Counted from the first letter of the stretch, positions 20,740 to 32,030 are shown. The stretch: 64,000 bases of DNA from Prorocentrum cordatum (GCA_963575745.1 CAUYUJ010015008.1:199340-263339), one strand, 5' to 3'. Notes: generated from the sequence alone by a model not told the origin. A program made the numbers and translations.

Positions 20740-21275
20740 CGAAAACGTCCCCGAGGACCCAAACAAAACCAAGAGGCCCGCAAGAGGTCCCCAAGATGGT
20801 ACACGAGGCGTCCGAGATGCCACAAGATCGCTCCAAGACGCCCAAGATGGCCCCCAGACGCTCCAAGAGGTCTCCAAGCGTACTCCCAAGAGGGCCCCAA
20901 GAGGCAAAATTCATTGCTTTTCCTTAGGTTTTGGACATATTTTGGCTTTTCCACCTTTTCCGCTTCCCGAAGCCCCAAGACAGCCCAAGACGACTCCAAG
21001 ATCGCCCCAAGAGGGCTTAAGAGGCCCCCAAGAGAGCCCCAAGACGGCCCAAGAGGGCTCCAAGACGGCCCAAGAGGTCTCCAAGACGGCCCAAGAGGGC
21101 CCCAAGAACGCCCCAAGAGGGGGAACACGAAACAACATTTCCAGCCCTCGGCCCCAAGAAGCCCCCAGGAGGTCCCAAGAGGCCCCTAAGAGGCCCCAAG
21201 AGACCCCCCAGAGGCTCTCAGGAAGCTCCCAAGAAGCCCCCAAGCGGCCCCAGGAGGCCCCCAAAATGCCCCCCC
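20740..21275 (+). repeat. Degenerate CCAAGA-type minisatellite
   Basis: Loose 9-15 bp units such as CCCCAAGAGG, CCCAAGACGG and CTCCAAGACG, interrupted at 20910-20985 by a segment (TTAGGTTTTGGACATATTTT then GGC) resembling the GGTTTT segment at 4600-4720. Confidence 0.8.
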
Positions 21276-21478
21276 GAGCACGCGAGCAAGCGCCAGCGAT
21301 GCTACAATATGGCCAACCGCCAGAGCATCAGCGAAGGTTTTTTTCTTCCAGCCCTCCTTGCTCTGGATCCGTCAAATCACACCCCTACATGTCGTTTCAC
21401 TTTCCCCTCAATGGCTCAGCGCTCCGCCGACCCGACGTCGCACCCTCCGTCTTCCAGCAATCGCTGCGTCCGGGTCGG

Positions 21479-21674
21479 TTACATTGCTTTCACCTTCTTC
21501 CGCGCAGCGGGCCCCGTGGAGCTCTTGCAGGCTCGGCATACTGCGCCCCGGCCGTGTCTCCGCGCATGCCGCAACACCTCCGCGTCGAACTCTGTCGGGC
21601 TCTTCGTCGCCCCACACGACGGGCAAGTCGCCAGCGCGCCGCACTGTCTGCACGCCTTCTCGGCCTTCGTGATG
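21479..21674 (-). CDS. Terminal exon with Stc1-like zinc-binding motif
   Basis: The minus-strand exon follows an AG acceptor (TATTGCAG, AG at 21676-21675) and ends at TAA (21481-21479). It reads SITKAEKACRQCGALATCPS and continues CGATKSPTEFDAEVL, VCRACK and a basic tail RKKVKAM. Three Cys-x2-Cys pairs occur; CPSCGATKSPTEF followed about 20 residues later by CRAC matches the pattern of Stc1-like zinc-binding domains, which often act in protein or RNA contacts. Only the last about 65 residues are present; the upstream exon was not found. The intron end upstream is a repeat also seen at 1003-1034. Function unknown. Confidence 0.6.
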
Positions 21675-21712
21675 CTGCAATATGGGCCGGCGGAATGAGC
21701 GAAGCGATTGAA

Positions 21713-21841
21713 TAAAAACACACAGATCCCAAGATTCCCATTTTTTCCTATGAGATTTTCTAGGCCCTCGTCAACCCCCCACTTCGTATATTTCCTTCTA
21801 TTTTCCTTGGGATCGAGAATCACTTGTGTCTGTGTTTTTCC
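21713..21841. mobile_element. MITE-like family H, copy 1
   Basis: Ends AAAAACACACAGATCCCAAG and CTTGGGATC followed by CTTGTGTCTGTGTTTTT, an imperfect inverted pair. A second copy is at 46365-46525 with ACACACAGATCCCAGG and GATTCATTGTGTCTGTG. The element would lie in the intron upstream of the zinc-finger exon if that intron extends this far. Confidence 0.75.
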
Positions 21842-22339
21842 CTCCTGGTGATTCTCCCCCCCTCATCGCTTCGCTCCGCCCCTTGCTCATTCTCCCCCTC
21901 CTCCTCCCCAGATCCCCGACGTCGTGCTCGTGTGGTTCACAAAACGTGACAACCCAGGAGTCTCGACCCTCCCCCTGGGACTGGTTCCTCACAATTCTCT
22001 GGCACAATACATTTGCAATACAATTGTCCCAAATCTATTGCGCCACCCCCTTTCTGCTGGACTTCCTTTGTGGGTCACGAGGACACCCTCACCCTCCCCT
22101 CCCAGCCTCTACTCGTCTGTGCTTGCTTGAAGTGGCCAGACTCGCCATCAGGCAGGTGGCGTGCCAGTCACACATCGAGCTCTGGCCATCCCTCCGCGTG
22201 ATTGTGCCGTGGCGGCGCCCGAAGATGCAGGACCTCTCGAGCCTGGGTGAGGCCCTCGGCCACGTTGCCTCACATCAAGGCTCAGGCCATCAACCAGGCG
22301 TCGACGATGCTGGCACACTGCTGGCACACGATGCGTTGA

Positions 22340-22500
22340 TGAAGGGACCAAGTGGTACCCAAACCGCTACTCCACGGACCTCTCCCGGGGGGCGTTCTAA
22401 CCAGAAGTTCGAGGCGAATCCGACGGTGGCGACGAGGGCCTCCGAGGAGGCCCAGCAAAAGGGATAACGTGGAAAGGGTAAATATATGGGTACGTTTTCC
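22340..22500. mobile_element. MITE-like family F, copy 1
   Basis: Contains GGTACCCAAACCGCTACTCC, then a conserved core TTCGAGGCGAATCCGACGGT followed by GGCGACGAGGGCCTCC, and ends TATATGGGTACG. Copies at 47665-47820 and 52510-52720 share the core and the GGTACC ends; a weaker core match is at 26170-26250. Confidence 0.7.
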
Positions 22501-23443
22501 CCCTCTGAGTGGATCCCCCCCCCATCGCCCTCACCTCCCAGGAGGCGCGTCGGAGGCAGTAGGCGGGGCCCCCCAAGAAAAACTAAACGGGCCACGAAAC
22601 CTTTCTCGGGCGCCGGCGATGCTGGCACACTGCCTGGCCCATCCGCAGCGAGCAGTTGGCATGCTGTTGACCCCCCCCTTGTTGGGACGCCCAAAATGTA
22701 TTTATGAATCTCAGAATTCAAAGTGAGCTCATAGCTGTCAACGTGGCAATTGGAATGCTGTTGACCCCCCTTTTTGTAAGGAGACGAACTTTACATACAC
22801 AGACGCTTTTTCTGGCCCCGCACTGGGAACTCGCACAAGAAAGCGGAGCCTGGTGTATACGGGGTCCTGGTGTATACCTTTTGCGTTGCTTCCCTGGGGA
22901 ACCAAACCACCTCGACGTCGTCTCCAACCCTCAAAGAGTCCTGGGGTTGAAAAATGGCCCGCCACTGGTTAATGTATATGTTCTTGTTTCGGATTTTGGA
23001 CGCCAGAAAGTGGTGCGGAAAGATCGGGTACGATGCATAACGAAGGTTTTCCAAAACCGATGATTGGCGGCCGCTGCTTGGCAGGCGGCCTTCTGACTCA
23101 AACGGACAAGGTCCGCAGCGACGCCTACAGCGAAGCCTGTTCAAAGTGGACAGGCACTGCTGCCGGTCTTCATGCAAGACGAAGGCAGAACGAAGATCAA
23201 TTCGTGTGAGGATACATCGAGGATCTCTGAGACCTGGCGGCTCTGGAGGATGTCTCGGGCGCCGCGGCCTTCTCAGAGCGTTCTGGAACGCTCAGGACAC
23301 TCTGGAGCGGATTTCTCCTCGTCCCAGCCCCGTCCGATCATACCCAATCTTTCCGTGCCCAATTCGATTGTACCGACCTCCCCCCCTCGCCCTCCCCGCC
23401 CGAGGAGGCGCGTCGGGAGGCGGAAGGAGCCTGTTTGTTTAAG
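22501..23443. other. Unassigned sequence with a small duplication
   Basis: TTGGCATGCTGTTGACCCCC near 22656 recurs as TTGGAATGCTGTTGACCCCC near 22751. A block GGCGGCTCTGGAGGATGTCT at 23237 followed by CGGGCGCCG recurs near 48298-48325. No gene is recognised. Confidence 0.5.
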
Positions 23444-23622
23444 GCCCCGGCAAGTTCACTTGCATGGACGGGGGGAGGGGGGGGGGTAACCTGCAGCAAG
23501 CCGCAAACGACTTGCACGTGCGGAAATCACGCAAGTCGAAAGGCACCTGCACGCTGGTGTTCGTTGACGGAGGGGCGAAGGGGGGGGGCGAGCGGCGGGC
23601 GAAGGCCGTGCAAGCAAAGAGT
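23444..23622 (-). mobile_element. MITE-like family A, copy 4 (inverted)
   Basis: Starts CCCCGGCAAGTTCACTTGCA then TGG. The right end is degenerate (GGCCGTGCAAGCAAAG). Internal blocks CAAACGACTTGCACGTGCGG and GGCACCTGCACGC are kept. Confidence 0.8.
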
Positions 23623-24078
23623 CTAAAAAGAAACCGGCTCCCAGTCTTTCCGTGCCCATTTCGAGTGTACCGACCCCCCCCCCTCGCCCTCCCCGCCCCG
23701 AGGAGACGCGTTGGGAGGCGGCCAGGGTCCAGGGTTGCGAAAGGCACCCCTGGCCCAAGTTGCCCCCAGCTTCCCGCTCCATGTCGCAGCCCTCGGGGCT
23801 CCCTGGGCCTCGTGAGGGGTGCTCTGGAGACCGTGGGGGTCTCCTCGGAAATCCCGGGGCACCTTCCCTGAGATCCTGGCGACTCAATGTTTTCGAGCCG
23901 GACGTTTTCGCTTCTTTTCGGGCCCCGGGACCCTCACAGATGGATCCGGCTCGAGAAGTGGCGCAGAAAGATGGGGTCCGGGGCTCCAGGCCGTGATCTC
24001 TCACGATGTCTCATTTTTGTTCGAGACTTCGGATCTCAGGGTTGGGCCAGGGGCACCCCTGGCAACATGAGTATCGTC

Positions 24079-24240
24079 TAACCGATCCCCATCCCCAGCG
24101 GCGTGGCCTGGGCCCCATTGGCCGATTTCCCCCCCTAGACGGGGATATAGGTCGTTCCTTTCGGGTTTCGAGGGGTGTATCCCCAACTGGGGTGGCAAGT
24201 TGGTGGGGGTCTCGAAAGGGATGGGGATGGGGATCGGTTA
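24079..24240. mobile_element. Element with perfect 18-bp terminal inverted repeats
   Basis: TAACCGATCCCCATCCCC (24079-24096) and its exact complement (24223-24240) bound a 162-bp element. A 7-bp direct repeat GGCAACA lies outside at 24061-24067 and 24250-24256 but is not immediately adjacent. No other copy was noticed in the window. Confidence 0.8.
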
Positions 24241-24386
24241 AACAATAGCGGCAACACCCGGCAGGGCCGGGGAGGCCCCCCGGAGCGGCCCCGCGGAAGG
24301 ATGGGAGCTCCTGCCGCCGGCCGCGCCCGGCGCGCCGTCGAGCACGAGGTCCTCAGTCGGTGCGTCCGGGCGCGGGCGGGGCATCC

Positions 24387-24433
24387 GGCGCAGAAGCCGC
24401 GCGCGGCGCAGAGGAAGCGCAGCGCCGCGGAGG

Positions 24434-24511
<78 letters not shown>

Positions 24512-24615
24512 ATTCGTCGTCGTCGTCGTCATCGTATCGTCGTCGTCGTATCGTCGTCGTCGTATCATCGTCGTCGTCGTCGACGCCGTCGTCGATGCCG
24601 TCGTCGTCGTCGTTG
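24387..24615. repeat. GC-rich block plus long TCG repeat, pair member 2
   Basis: The same block as at 19690-19740 followed by about 170 bp of TCG/TCGTCGTAT repeats. Poly-Asp, poly-Val and poly-Ser frames here are artefacts. Confidence 0.9.
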
Positions 24616-24787
24616 TTGTTCTCACGCATGGCGCAGAGAGCATCAGCAGCTGCCATGTTCCGTAACCGTGAAGGCCCAAACCGCTGAAAGAGCAAGGGTA
24701 TGGTGAGCGGGTTCCCTCACCCCCCGCCGGGCCATCAGAGTAACCAGCGCTTTTGGTTCCATATCCCATCTCCTCCCATCCATCTCC

Positions 24788-25574
24788 AGCAGCAATGCCT
24801 GCTATAGCCTCTGGAAGGAGCTCTGGAAGCTCGTAAAAGGATCTTCCAAAAGGAGCTTCTCGAGAGCCTCTTGGCATACGCATGTCTTAACAATCAGATT
24901 TAAAAAAACCTCTCGGGACGAGCTGCAACCTCACAGGAACCGCAGCGGCGCTGGACAAACGGAAGCCGGAACGAGCTCATGGGCTGCCCTGCGGTGCTGG
25001 CTTCTAATGTGATGCCCTCTTAGCTCTCTACTACTGGCTATCTGGGAAAGGGAGTCCGAAAGGGTCCCCAGCTCTTATTTTGCTTCCTGCTTTTACCGGC
25101 CTTGCACGGTGGCATGTGCCGTCGCCTCCGCTGTGCTCTCCCTATCCATCCATGTGCACGCGGGCGCCGCCGCACACTGCCTGGTGCCCGTCATCCTGTT
25201 CCGTCCCCGCTTGTGGTTGGAGGCGTCGTTAAAACCCGGATAGAGGAGCGCCAGCAGAAAGGCCTGTCATAGCCTCTGGAAGGAACTCTGGAAGCTCGTA
25301 GAAGGATCTTCCGAAGGAGCTTCCGAAGAGCTTCTGGGCAAACGCACTGGGAAACAATAAGAGAAGGCCTCTCGGGACAAGCTGCAACCTCACAAGAACC
25401 GCAGCGGCGCTGGACAAACGGAAGCCGGAACGAGCTCCTGGGCTACCCTGCGACGCTGGCTTCGAATTGGAAGCCCTCTTGGCTCTCTACGAGCTACCTG
25501 AGAAACGGAGTCCGAAAGGGTCCCCCAGCTCTTACCTTGCTTCCTGCTCTTCCCGGCCCTGCGCGGTGGCCCGT
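24788..25574 (+). repeat. Direct duplication of about 325 bp
   Basis: Positions 24788-25113 and 25250-25574 are diverged direct copies (period about 462 bp), both running from a CCTCTGGAAGGA block to CTTCCTGCT and CGGCC, with the shared block GGAAGCCGGAACGAGCTC. The spacer between them is unique. No open frame is preserved in both copies. Confidence 0.85.
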
Positions 25575-25754
25575 GCCACTGATTGGAGGTACCGCCCTGC
25601 CGTGCGGCTGTTGTACCTTTCCCTTGCTCGTCGCTGCCCCTCTCCCCGCAGTGCCTTAGCTGTGGGACCGGTGTGGCGCATAGCGGAGGCCCGCGGAGCG
25701 CGGGCCCGCACTGGCGCTGCGAGCGCTTGCTCCCATGGCATGCCGACGAGGAAG

Positions 25755-25895
25755 ACGAGGAGGAGTAGGGAGGAGGAGAGGAGAAGGAGAGGAGGAGGAG
25801 AAGGACTGAGAGGGAGGAGGAGGAGGAGGAGGAGGAGGAGGAGGAGGAGGAGGAGGAGGAGGAGGAGGAGGAGGAGGAGTAGAAGGAGAGGAGGA
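25755..25895. repeat. GAGGAG tract
   Basis: Purine triplet repeats; the pure GAG run is about 25818-25880. Confidence 0.95.
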
Positions 25896-26397
25896 GAGTT
25901 CATTTCTTTTTGTATGAGATAAGAGCCCCTCGTTCCTCGACCCCGTCGATCCTGCCGATGCCTGGCTGTGCGCCCGGCCCCGGGGCAGAAACCATCGACG
26001 CCACCACCGTCGCGAGGGGCCAGGGAGGCCGGTGTCCTGCGGCGACCCGCTCGAGGTATCCTATCCAGCTCGGGGGAGGAGGTATCGTGGACCACCTCGC
26101 TGGAGGTGGCCTGCTGAAGGAGGGTGTCGCTCCCCCTCCCTCGGACATTCCCGACCCTCGATGACCGGCTCTCCCCCAAGGAACTGTTCCGAGGCGCACC
26201 AAGCCGTGGCGACGAGAGCGCCCCAGGACGAGCAAAAAGGACGAACGACATCTCCAAACCTCGCCCCCGAGGCGGCCCCCAGGGCGGCTCCCAGGGCCCC
26301 GAAGAGCACGGCGAGGCCCCCAAAACGGGGAAACCTCAAACAAAGAAAACGGCCGCGCCTCGATCTGCCCGGCCCTGCGTCGAAAAGACCGACTCGG

Positions 26398-26580
26398 GGG
26401 CGTCCAAGAGGGGTCGTCCAAGAGGGGGGGTGGCGCAAATCATGGCCAGCGACATGTGCGCGGCCAGGGGGGGGGGCTGGGGATGTAATCCATGAAAAGG
26501 CGCCATGAAAGCTGGGGAGGTATCATGGCCCCCGCCATGTTATCCCACCCCCCTAGGCATCACCCCCTCTTCCCAGACAT
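26398..26580 (+). mobile_element. MITE-like family G, copy 2
   Basis: Starts GGGGGCGTCCAAGAGGGG, contains AATCATGGCCAGCGACATGT and GGCGCCATGAAAGCTGGG, and ends CATCACCCCCTCTTCCC. Confidence 0.7.
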
Positions 26581-26765
26581 CCAGCTGCTCCAATGTTTTC
26601 GATGCGTGGGCACCGGAGGTCTGGACCAATTCTCTAGGGCCGGTTTTTGTCCTGAGTTGTTTTCTGACGCTCCCGAAGCCCAGCGAGGGCCCAGAGGCAG
26701 AACACGGCCCCAAACAGCCCGCTCCCATTTTTGTTGGAGCGTCGGATCTCAGGGTTGGCCGCCCA
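26574..26765 (+). mobile_element. MITE-like family E, copy
   Basis: Begins CAGACATCCAGCTGCTCC, contains GGTTTTTGTCCTGAGTTGTT followed by TTCTGAC and AGCGAGGGCCCAGAGGC, and ends TTGGAGCGTCGGATCTC. The best match is 33797-33960. Inverted relatives are at 18700-18870 and 53640-53785, and a partial one near 58650-58690. It directly follows a family G copy. Confidence 0.75.
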
Positions 26766-26974
26766 CCCATCCGACGACAAGACCGACTCCCGCCGGCCCC
26801 GGCCGGGGCCGCGGCCACCATCGGCGCCGCGGCCGAGATGGGCAGCAGCCGCGGCGGCAGCGCCGCAGAGCGCAGCGGTGGGCCCCAGCGCGCACCCGGC
26901 GCGCGGAGGCGCGCGCGCACCTCGGAGGCGCGCGGGCGGGCCGCGGGCTCCCCAGGCGGACGGCCAGCCCACCT

Positions 26975-27596
26975 CATTCTCTTCCTCCTCCTCCTCCTCC
27001 TCCTCCTCCTCCTCCTCCTCCTTTCCTCCTCCAACTCCTCTCTTCCTCCTCCTCCTCCTCCTCTCCTCCTCCTCCCTCCTCCTCCTCCTCCTCCTCCTCC
27101 TCCTCCCCTCCTCCTCCTCCTCCTCCTCTCCTCCTCCTCCTCCTCCTCTCCTCCTCCCTCCCTCCTCCCCTCCTCTCTCCCTCCTCCTCCTCCTCCTCCT
27201 CCTCTCCTCCTTCCTCCGCGAGGCCCTCGGCAAGCACATCCGCGAGGCCCTCGGCGGCCTCGGGCACGTCGGAGACCCACGGCGACAGTCTGTGCTGAGA
27301 CCGTGTCCTGCTGGCGAGGCAGGGGGAGGAGGATGAGGAGGAGGAGGAGGAGGAGGTTGAGGAGGAGGAGGAGAAGGAGGAGGAGGAGGAGGAGGAGGAG
27401 GAGGAGGAGGAGGAGGAGGAGGAGGAGGTAGGAGGAGGAGGAGGAGGAGGAGGAGGAGGAGGAGGAGGAGAAGGAGGAGGAGGAGGAAGGAGGGGGAGGA
27501 GGAGGAGGAGGGGAGGAGGAGAGGAGGAGGAGGAGGGAGGAGGAGGAGGAGGAGGAGGAGGAGGAGGAGGAGGAGGAGGAGGAGGAGGCGTTGGAG

Positions 27597-27628
<32 letters not shown>

Positions 27629-27665
27629 GGAGGAGGAGGAGGAGGAGGAGGAAGAGGAGGAAGGG
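26975..27665. repeat. Facing CCT and GGA tracts
   Basis: A CCT tract (26975-27212) and a GGA tract (27325-27665) on the same strand are separated by about 110 bp, so the two arms are complementary and could pair. The separating segment has GAGGCCCTCGG repeated. Open frames (poly-Ser, Glu, Pro, Leu) are artefacts. Confidence 0.9.
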
Positions 27666-27799
27666 AACCCAAACCTGCGATGTACTGATTTGTTCGCAGC
27701 GCGGTCCACCGATCCTTTTCCGCGAAGTCGGCTTTTCATCCCGAGTCGTTCGAGGCCCTGCGAGGACCCCCGGAGGCCGAAACCAGACGAAAGCCTCCC

Positions 27800-28620
27800 G
27801 TCGTGATTTCTGTCACGGCGCGACCCAGCCTGGGGAGGCGGGGGCGGAGAACGAGGAGGCACGGGCGCAGGCGGAGGTCGAGCGGTTCCCACCGTGGCCG
27901 GGGCCGTGGCCGTCCCGTGGCTGCCAGTGGCCCCCGTCGCCCTCGCGTCGTGGAAGGATCACGGCGGAAGATTGTGGGGACATCTTCGGGCCCCACGGGG
28001 GGGCTTACCCCGGGGGCGTCCAAGAGGGGAGAGCTCGCGAACCATGGCCCGAGGCATGTGCGCGGACGTGGGGGGGGGATCAGGGGACGCATTGAAACGA
28101 GAAGACGAGCCCATGACATCTGGGAGCCTTCATGGTCCCGTCCATGGCACCCCACCCCACCCCTGGTGCCTGGCTCCTGGTGGCTGCATGGTCGTGCTGA
28201 CAAAGCCTCCCCCCAAGGGCCGGTCGGCCCTTGGGGGGGGGGTCAAACCAAAGCCAGGCGACTCCTGGAGCACCGCTCCAGGAGTCGCCAGCTGGCGCGG
28301 AGGCAGTAAAACGCAGAAGAGACAGACAGACACACAGGCGAGGAGAGGAAGAGGAGAGAATCAGGACCTCGAGGGAGGCCAGCCTCCCCCAGGTCAGAAG
28401 ATGAGAGGATCAGGACCTCGAGGCAGGCGACCCCCCCCCCGCCCCAAGGTCAACACCCCCCCCTCGTGGCCGTCCCCGGCTGCCGGGCCTCTCTGGGGCC
28501 GCCGCCCGCGGCAAGGGGTCCAACAACAGCCGCTGCCTGCCCAGGCGTCGGGCCCGTCAGGGGGCCCAAGACGTCCGGCGGAGCTCGGAGGGGTCGGCGT
28601 CGGGACGGCGAGTCTCTCTG
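27800..28620. other. Unassigned sequence with a diverged family G copy
   Basis: Positions 28010-28170 carry family G marks (GGGGGCGTCCAAGAGGGG, ATGTGCGCGG, CCATGACATCTGGGAG). At 28320-28420 a short CAGGACCTCGAGG repeat occurs twice. A plus frame at 27804-27900 has balanced composition (DFCHGATQPGEAGAENEEAR) but no clear splice sites. Confidence 0.45.
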
Positions 28621-28626
28621 GGCGTG

Positions 28627-28790
28627 GCGCCCTCGGAGGCGACCTCAAGAAGCGTTCTATGCATGCCAGCCCTCGTGCACTTGCGGAGTCATGGGATCTG
28701 GTATTTCCCGACGTTGCGCTCTCGGAGGGCGACCTCAAGAACCGTTCTATGCATGCCAGCCCTCGTGCACGTGCGGAGTCATGGGGGCTT
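28627..28790 (+). repeat. 89-bp tandem duplication
   Basis: Two copies of a unit containing GGCGACCTCAAGAAGCGTTC followed by TATGCATGCCAGCCCTCGTG, with the second copy starting at 28716. Confidence 0.9.
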
Positions 28791-29069
28791 AATTCTCGCC
28801 AGGGTCTCTGTCTCCCGCAAGCGCAGCCTCTTTTTCTGGAGTTCCGCTACAGAACTGCGCCTGGCGTTTGAGAGAAGTCCGATTCAAAGAGAGCACCTGC
28901 CGAAGGCGAGCAAGCGGCCGCGGAAAGTTGAGTGGTGTGGCTAGCGGATGGAGAAAATCACAGGGCATCTCGATGCATGGGTCCGGAGGCCAGAGCCCAT
29001 CGGCGAGCATGAATCGGGCGTGGCTTCGTGGAGCTTGCCAGAAGTGTGCCTCTCACGGGGCACCTCAGG

Positions 29070-29610
29070 AGTTGCTCCGTGCCATAGCTTGCGCCATCCA
29101 TGGATTCCGTGGGTGGCGCCAGCCATGTACTGCACCAGTTGTTGCGCCATGAGTCATGTTATCCATCAGTCGCGCCATTGTTTGCTCCATGGGTCACTCT
29201 ATGGGTTGCGCTATTGCTTGCGCCATTCGTCTGGTCACCATGGGTTGCGACGGAGGTTGCGCACCCATCTGCCGAAGATGAACCAGGTCTGTCGGTTGCG
29301 CCATGAATTGCACAATCGGCGCCTCGATATAACGTGGCTGGCATTGGTGGCGCACGGACTGAGCTACAAAGGCCCTATAACTGGTTGCGCTATATAGGTT
29401 GAGAACTCGGCGTCCGCAAGAAGTAACTAGTGGTGGCGCCCTGCATTGTGCGTTTTGCGGCCAAAAAAACGGACTGTCATTGGTTGCGCACTGGGCTGCG
29501 CACTTGGCGACCAATCATAAAGCGACCCAATGACGGGACCGACCATTCAGTCGATATCAGAAAGCCGGTCAATCAGTCAGGTCAATGATTCAGTCAATCA
29601 GTCAGTCCAC
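29070..29610. repeat. Degenerate GTTGCGCCAT minisatellite and CAGTCAAT repeats
   Basis: Many loose copies of GGTTGCGCCATG-like words with changing spacing, then short AGTCAATCAGTC repeats at 29550-29605. The frames reading ATHGxxxGA are repeat translations. Confidence 0.75.
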
Positions 29611-30045
29611 TTTCGAAAAACAATCTCGGCCTACCCCCAGAAAACAACATGAAGTTCGGGCCGCAGACCCACGCGGGTCGATCCGGCTCAGAGCCGCAGG
29701 ATGGCAGCAGGGTCCCAGGTCTCGACCCCCCTCGACTCTTCTCACTACTTCGGCCCTCGGGGCAGGGGCCTGGGTCATCGCCGCCATCACGACCACACTC
29801 CTGATCGCCATCACCGTCATTACCACCATCATTGAGAATGACCCTCTTCCGCGGTCCGCCGTGGCCCTTCTCTCGCAGTCCGCCACCTTTGCACTTGGCC
29901 CGTTGGAGTGCTGTACAGATGCCGCCGCTTGCTGCTGCGCACAATCCAGGCGCCACTGCCTCCTCCTTATCCTCCTCCTCCTCCTCCTCCTCCTCCTCCT
30001 CCTCCTCCTCCTCCTCCTCGTCCTCCATCTCTTTTGCTTATTAAC

Positions 30046-30660
30046 AACTCCTCCCTGTCGCACCCCGTGACGTGTCGGTAGGGCGGGCTGGGCGTTTCGC
30101 CTGAGCCGTCCTCACCATTTAGGACCCTCAAAACTAAGATCGGCACCAGCTTCACGGATGGAGGGCGCGCGGTTTTCAGAATGTGGTGCTAGCCTTAGCG
30201 CCGTGCACATTCATCTTAAGATCTGACCAGGGAGTTTCACGGATGGGAGGAGGCTCCCTTTTCAACATAGAGCTCTCGTCTCAGCGCCGCGCACACTCGT
30301 CTTAAAATGTTGTAGATGCTTCACAGATGGAGGACGGCTCCGTTTCAAAATGTGGCTCTCGCTTTCGCGCCGCGAACATCCGTCTTCAGAGTTTACAGAA
30401 CATTAAGGAGTATTCTAGTTGACGTCCCAGGTATTGTATTTTGGCCCGATGTAGGACTATCAGAACGCAACAGTCACTTTGATTCGGGGTGCTGAAGTCC
30501 CTCTGGCACGATTCAAAATTTTCAAACGGTTGTCTTCCGATGTGGCACTCCTCGTAGTGACAATGAATCCTTGCAGAGACCTGTGAAGAGGGAACTTGGA
30601 GGGAGGGTTTACTGCAACATCGTTGATGAATCTGGGGTTTACACTGGTCCTCCTCCTCCT
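30046..30660 (+). repeat. Dispersed 0.8-kb module, copy 2
   Basis: Starts CTCCTCCCTGTCGCACCCCG after a CTC tract, has about three 80-bp units with TTCACGGATGGAGG and ATGTGGxxCTxGC, and ends GGGAGGGTTTACTGCAACAT followed by CGTTGATGAATC, then CCT repeats. It is shorter and more diverged than copy 1 at 9900-10735. Confidence 0.8.
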
Positions 30661-31020
30661 CCTCGCCTCTCGTTCCTCCTCCCTCTCCACTTCCAAATGC
30701 TCCCATCCTCGTCCGCCTACCCATCCCGCTCCTCCGCATCCTCCCTCCTCCCCCTGCTCCTCCACCTCTTCCTCCTCCTCGTCCTCCTCCTCGTCCTCCT
30801 TATTCCTCCGTCTTCTCTTCCCGCTTCTGGTCTTGCTCTTCATCGCCCTCCACCTCCTCTCTCCTCCTCCTCCCCACAGCCATGCCCTCCCACTCCTCTC
30901 CGCTGTCCCTCCCCCTCCCTCTTTCCTGCCCTCCTTCCTCCTTCCGCCTCCTCCCTCCTTTTCTACCTCCTCCTCTCCCCCATCCCACCTCCCTGCTTCC
31001 CCCCACCTCCCTCGCCGACG
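30660..31020. repeat. Imperfect CCT/CTCC tract
   Basis: Pyrimidine-rich sequence directly following the dispersed module. No gene. Confidence 0.85.
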
Positions 31021-31700
31021 ACGACGGCGGCGCCGGCAGCGGCGACGACGGCGCAGGCAGGCCGCCTGGAACACGACGGCCTGTTGCGGCTCCACGTCCA
31101 GCTCCAGCTCCAGCGGCGCCCGGGGGATCCCCGCCGGCACCTGCGCACGATCGCCAAGGAAGCGTGGTGGCGAAGAGAACGACCTCCTGCGGAGTGATGT
31201 CTGCTCGGTCCCCGCGCTCCTCCTTCGCTTCGGCCTCCCAAGGCCGCGTTCGGGCCCCAGGGCCATCATGCACTTGCCCGGGACGGGAAGCTCCCCCCGG
31301 GGAAGGGGTCGAGCCGCGACCTCTGGGATACGCAGCGATGACACCACAACACGACAACGACAACAATCATTTCAGGACTGCCCGCTCTTCGTTGCCCGCG
31401 TGTCGCTCGACATGCATACCCCAAGCATGTATACGTGTAGCCATGTCGCTCAACATGTATACGGTGTTCCCCAAACCCTCAGTATCCGCCCTCTTTGTCT
31501 TCGATCGTCCCCCTTCTTGGGGGGTCATCTTCCTTGCCTTCTGCGTGTAGTTGTCGCCGCCCCTGGCTATGTGGGGGGAAAAAGGGAGGGAGAGTGATTG
31601 AGGACGAAAGAAATTTCGCCTCAGGGGGAGGAGAGCAGAGCAGAGCGAACATGCACCCCAGGCAAGGCCCTGCCCTTTGGCTCCATCGGGATCCAGCGTC
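31021..31700. other. Unassigned sequence
   Basis: No domain, repeat family or splice-consistent exon recognised. CATGCATAC/CATGTATAC words recur near 31410-31462. Confidence 0.4.
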
Positions 31701-32030
31701 GCCCGCCGGAGAGCTGGGGATTGGCTCCTCGGGCGGGCGTCCAGGGCCCAGACGTCCAGCGGCTCGATTTGTTCGAGATGTGAGCCCCCAGACATCCCGA
31801 CGTTTTGGAACGTTTTCTTCTTCGGCGCTTCGACATTGGGAGGAAAGGGGGGGGAGGGGGGGTGTCTGACTCTGGACCCCTCCTGAATACGACTGTTTGC
31901 ATCAGTGCGTCCTGTGTGGGCGACTCCACCTGTCTGAAACGGGCGCCAAAAACAGCCAAGATCTACTCCATGGCAGGGGGGGTGGGTGCGAGGGCCCGCG
32001 CCGATCGGCAAAACAATGAATAAATAAACG
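31700..32030 (+). repeat. Dispersed repeat, pair with 53.15 kb
   Basis: Shares with 53150-53365 the blocks GAACGTTTTCTTxTTCGGCG followed by TTTCGACAT, CAGTGCGTCCT, GACTCCACCTG, ACAGCCAAGATC, CTCCxTGG and CCGATCGGCAxAACAATGA, in the same order. Probably two copies of one element of 220-330 bp. Confidence 0.8.
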
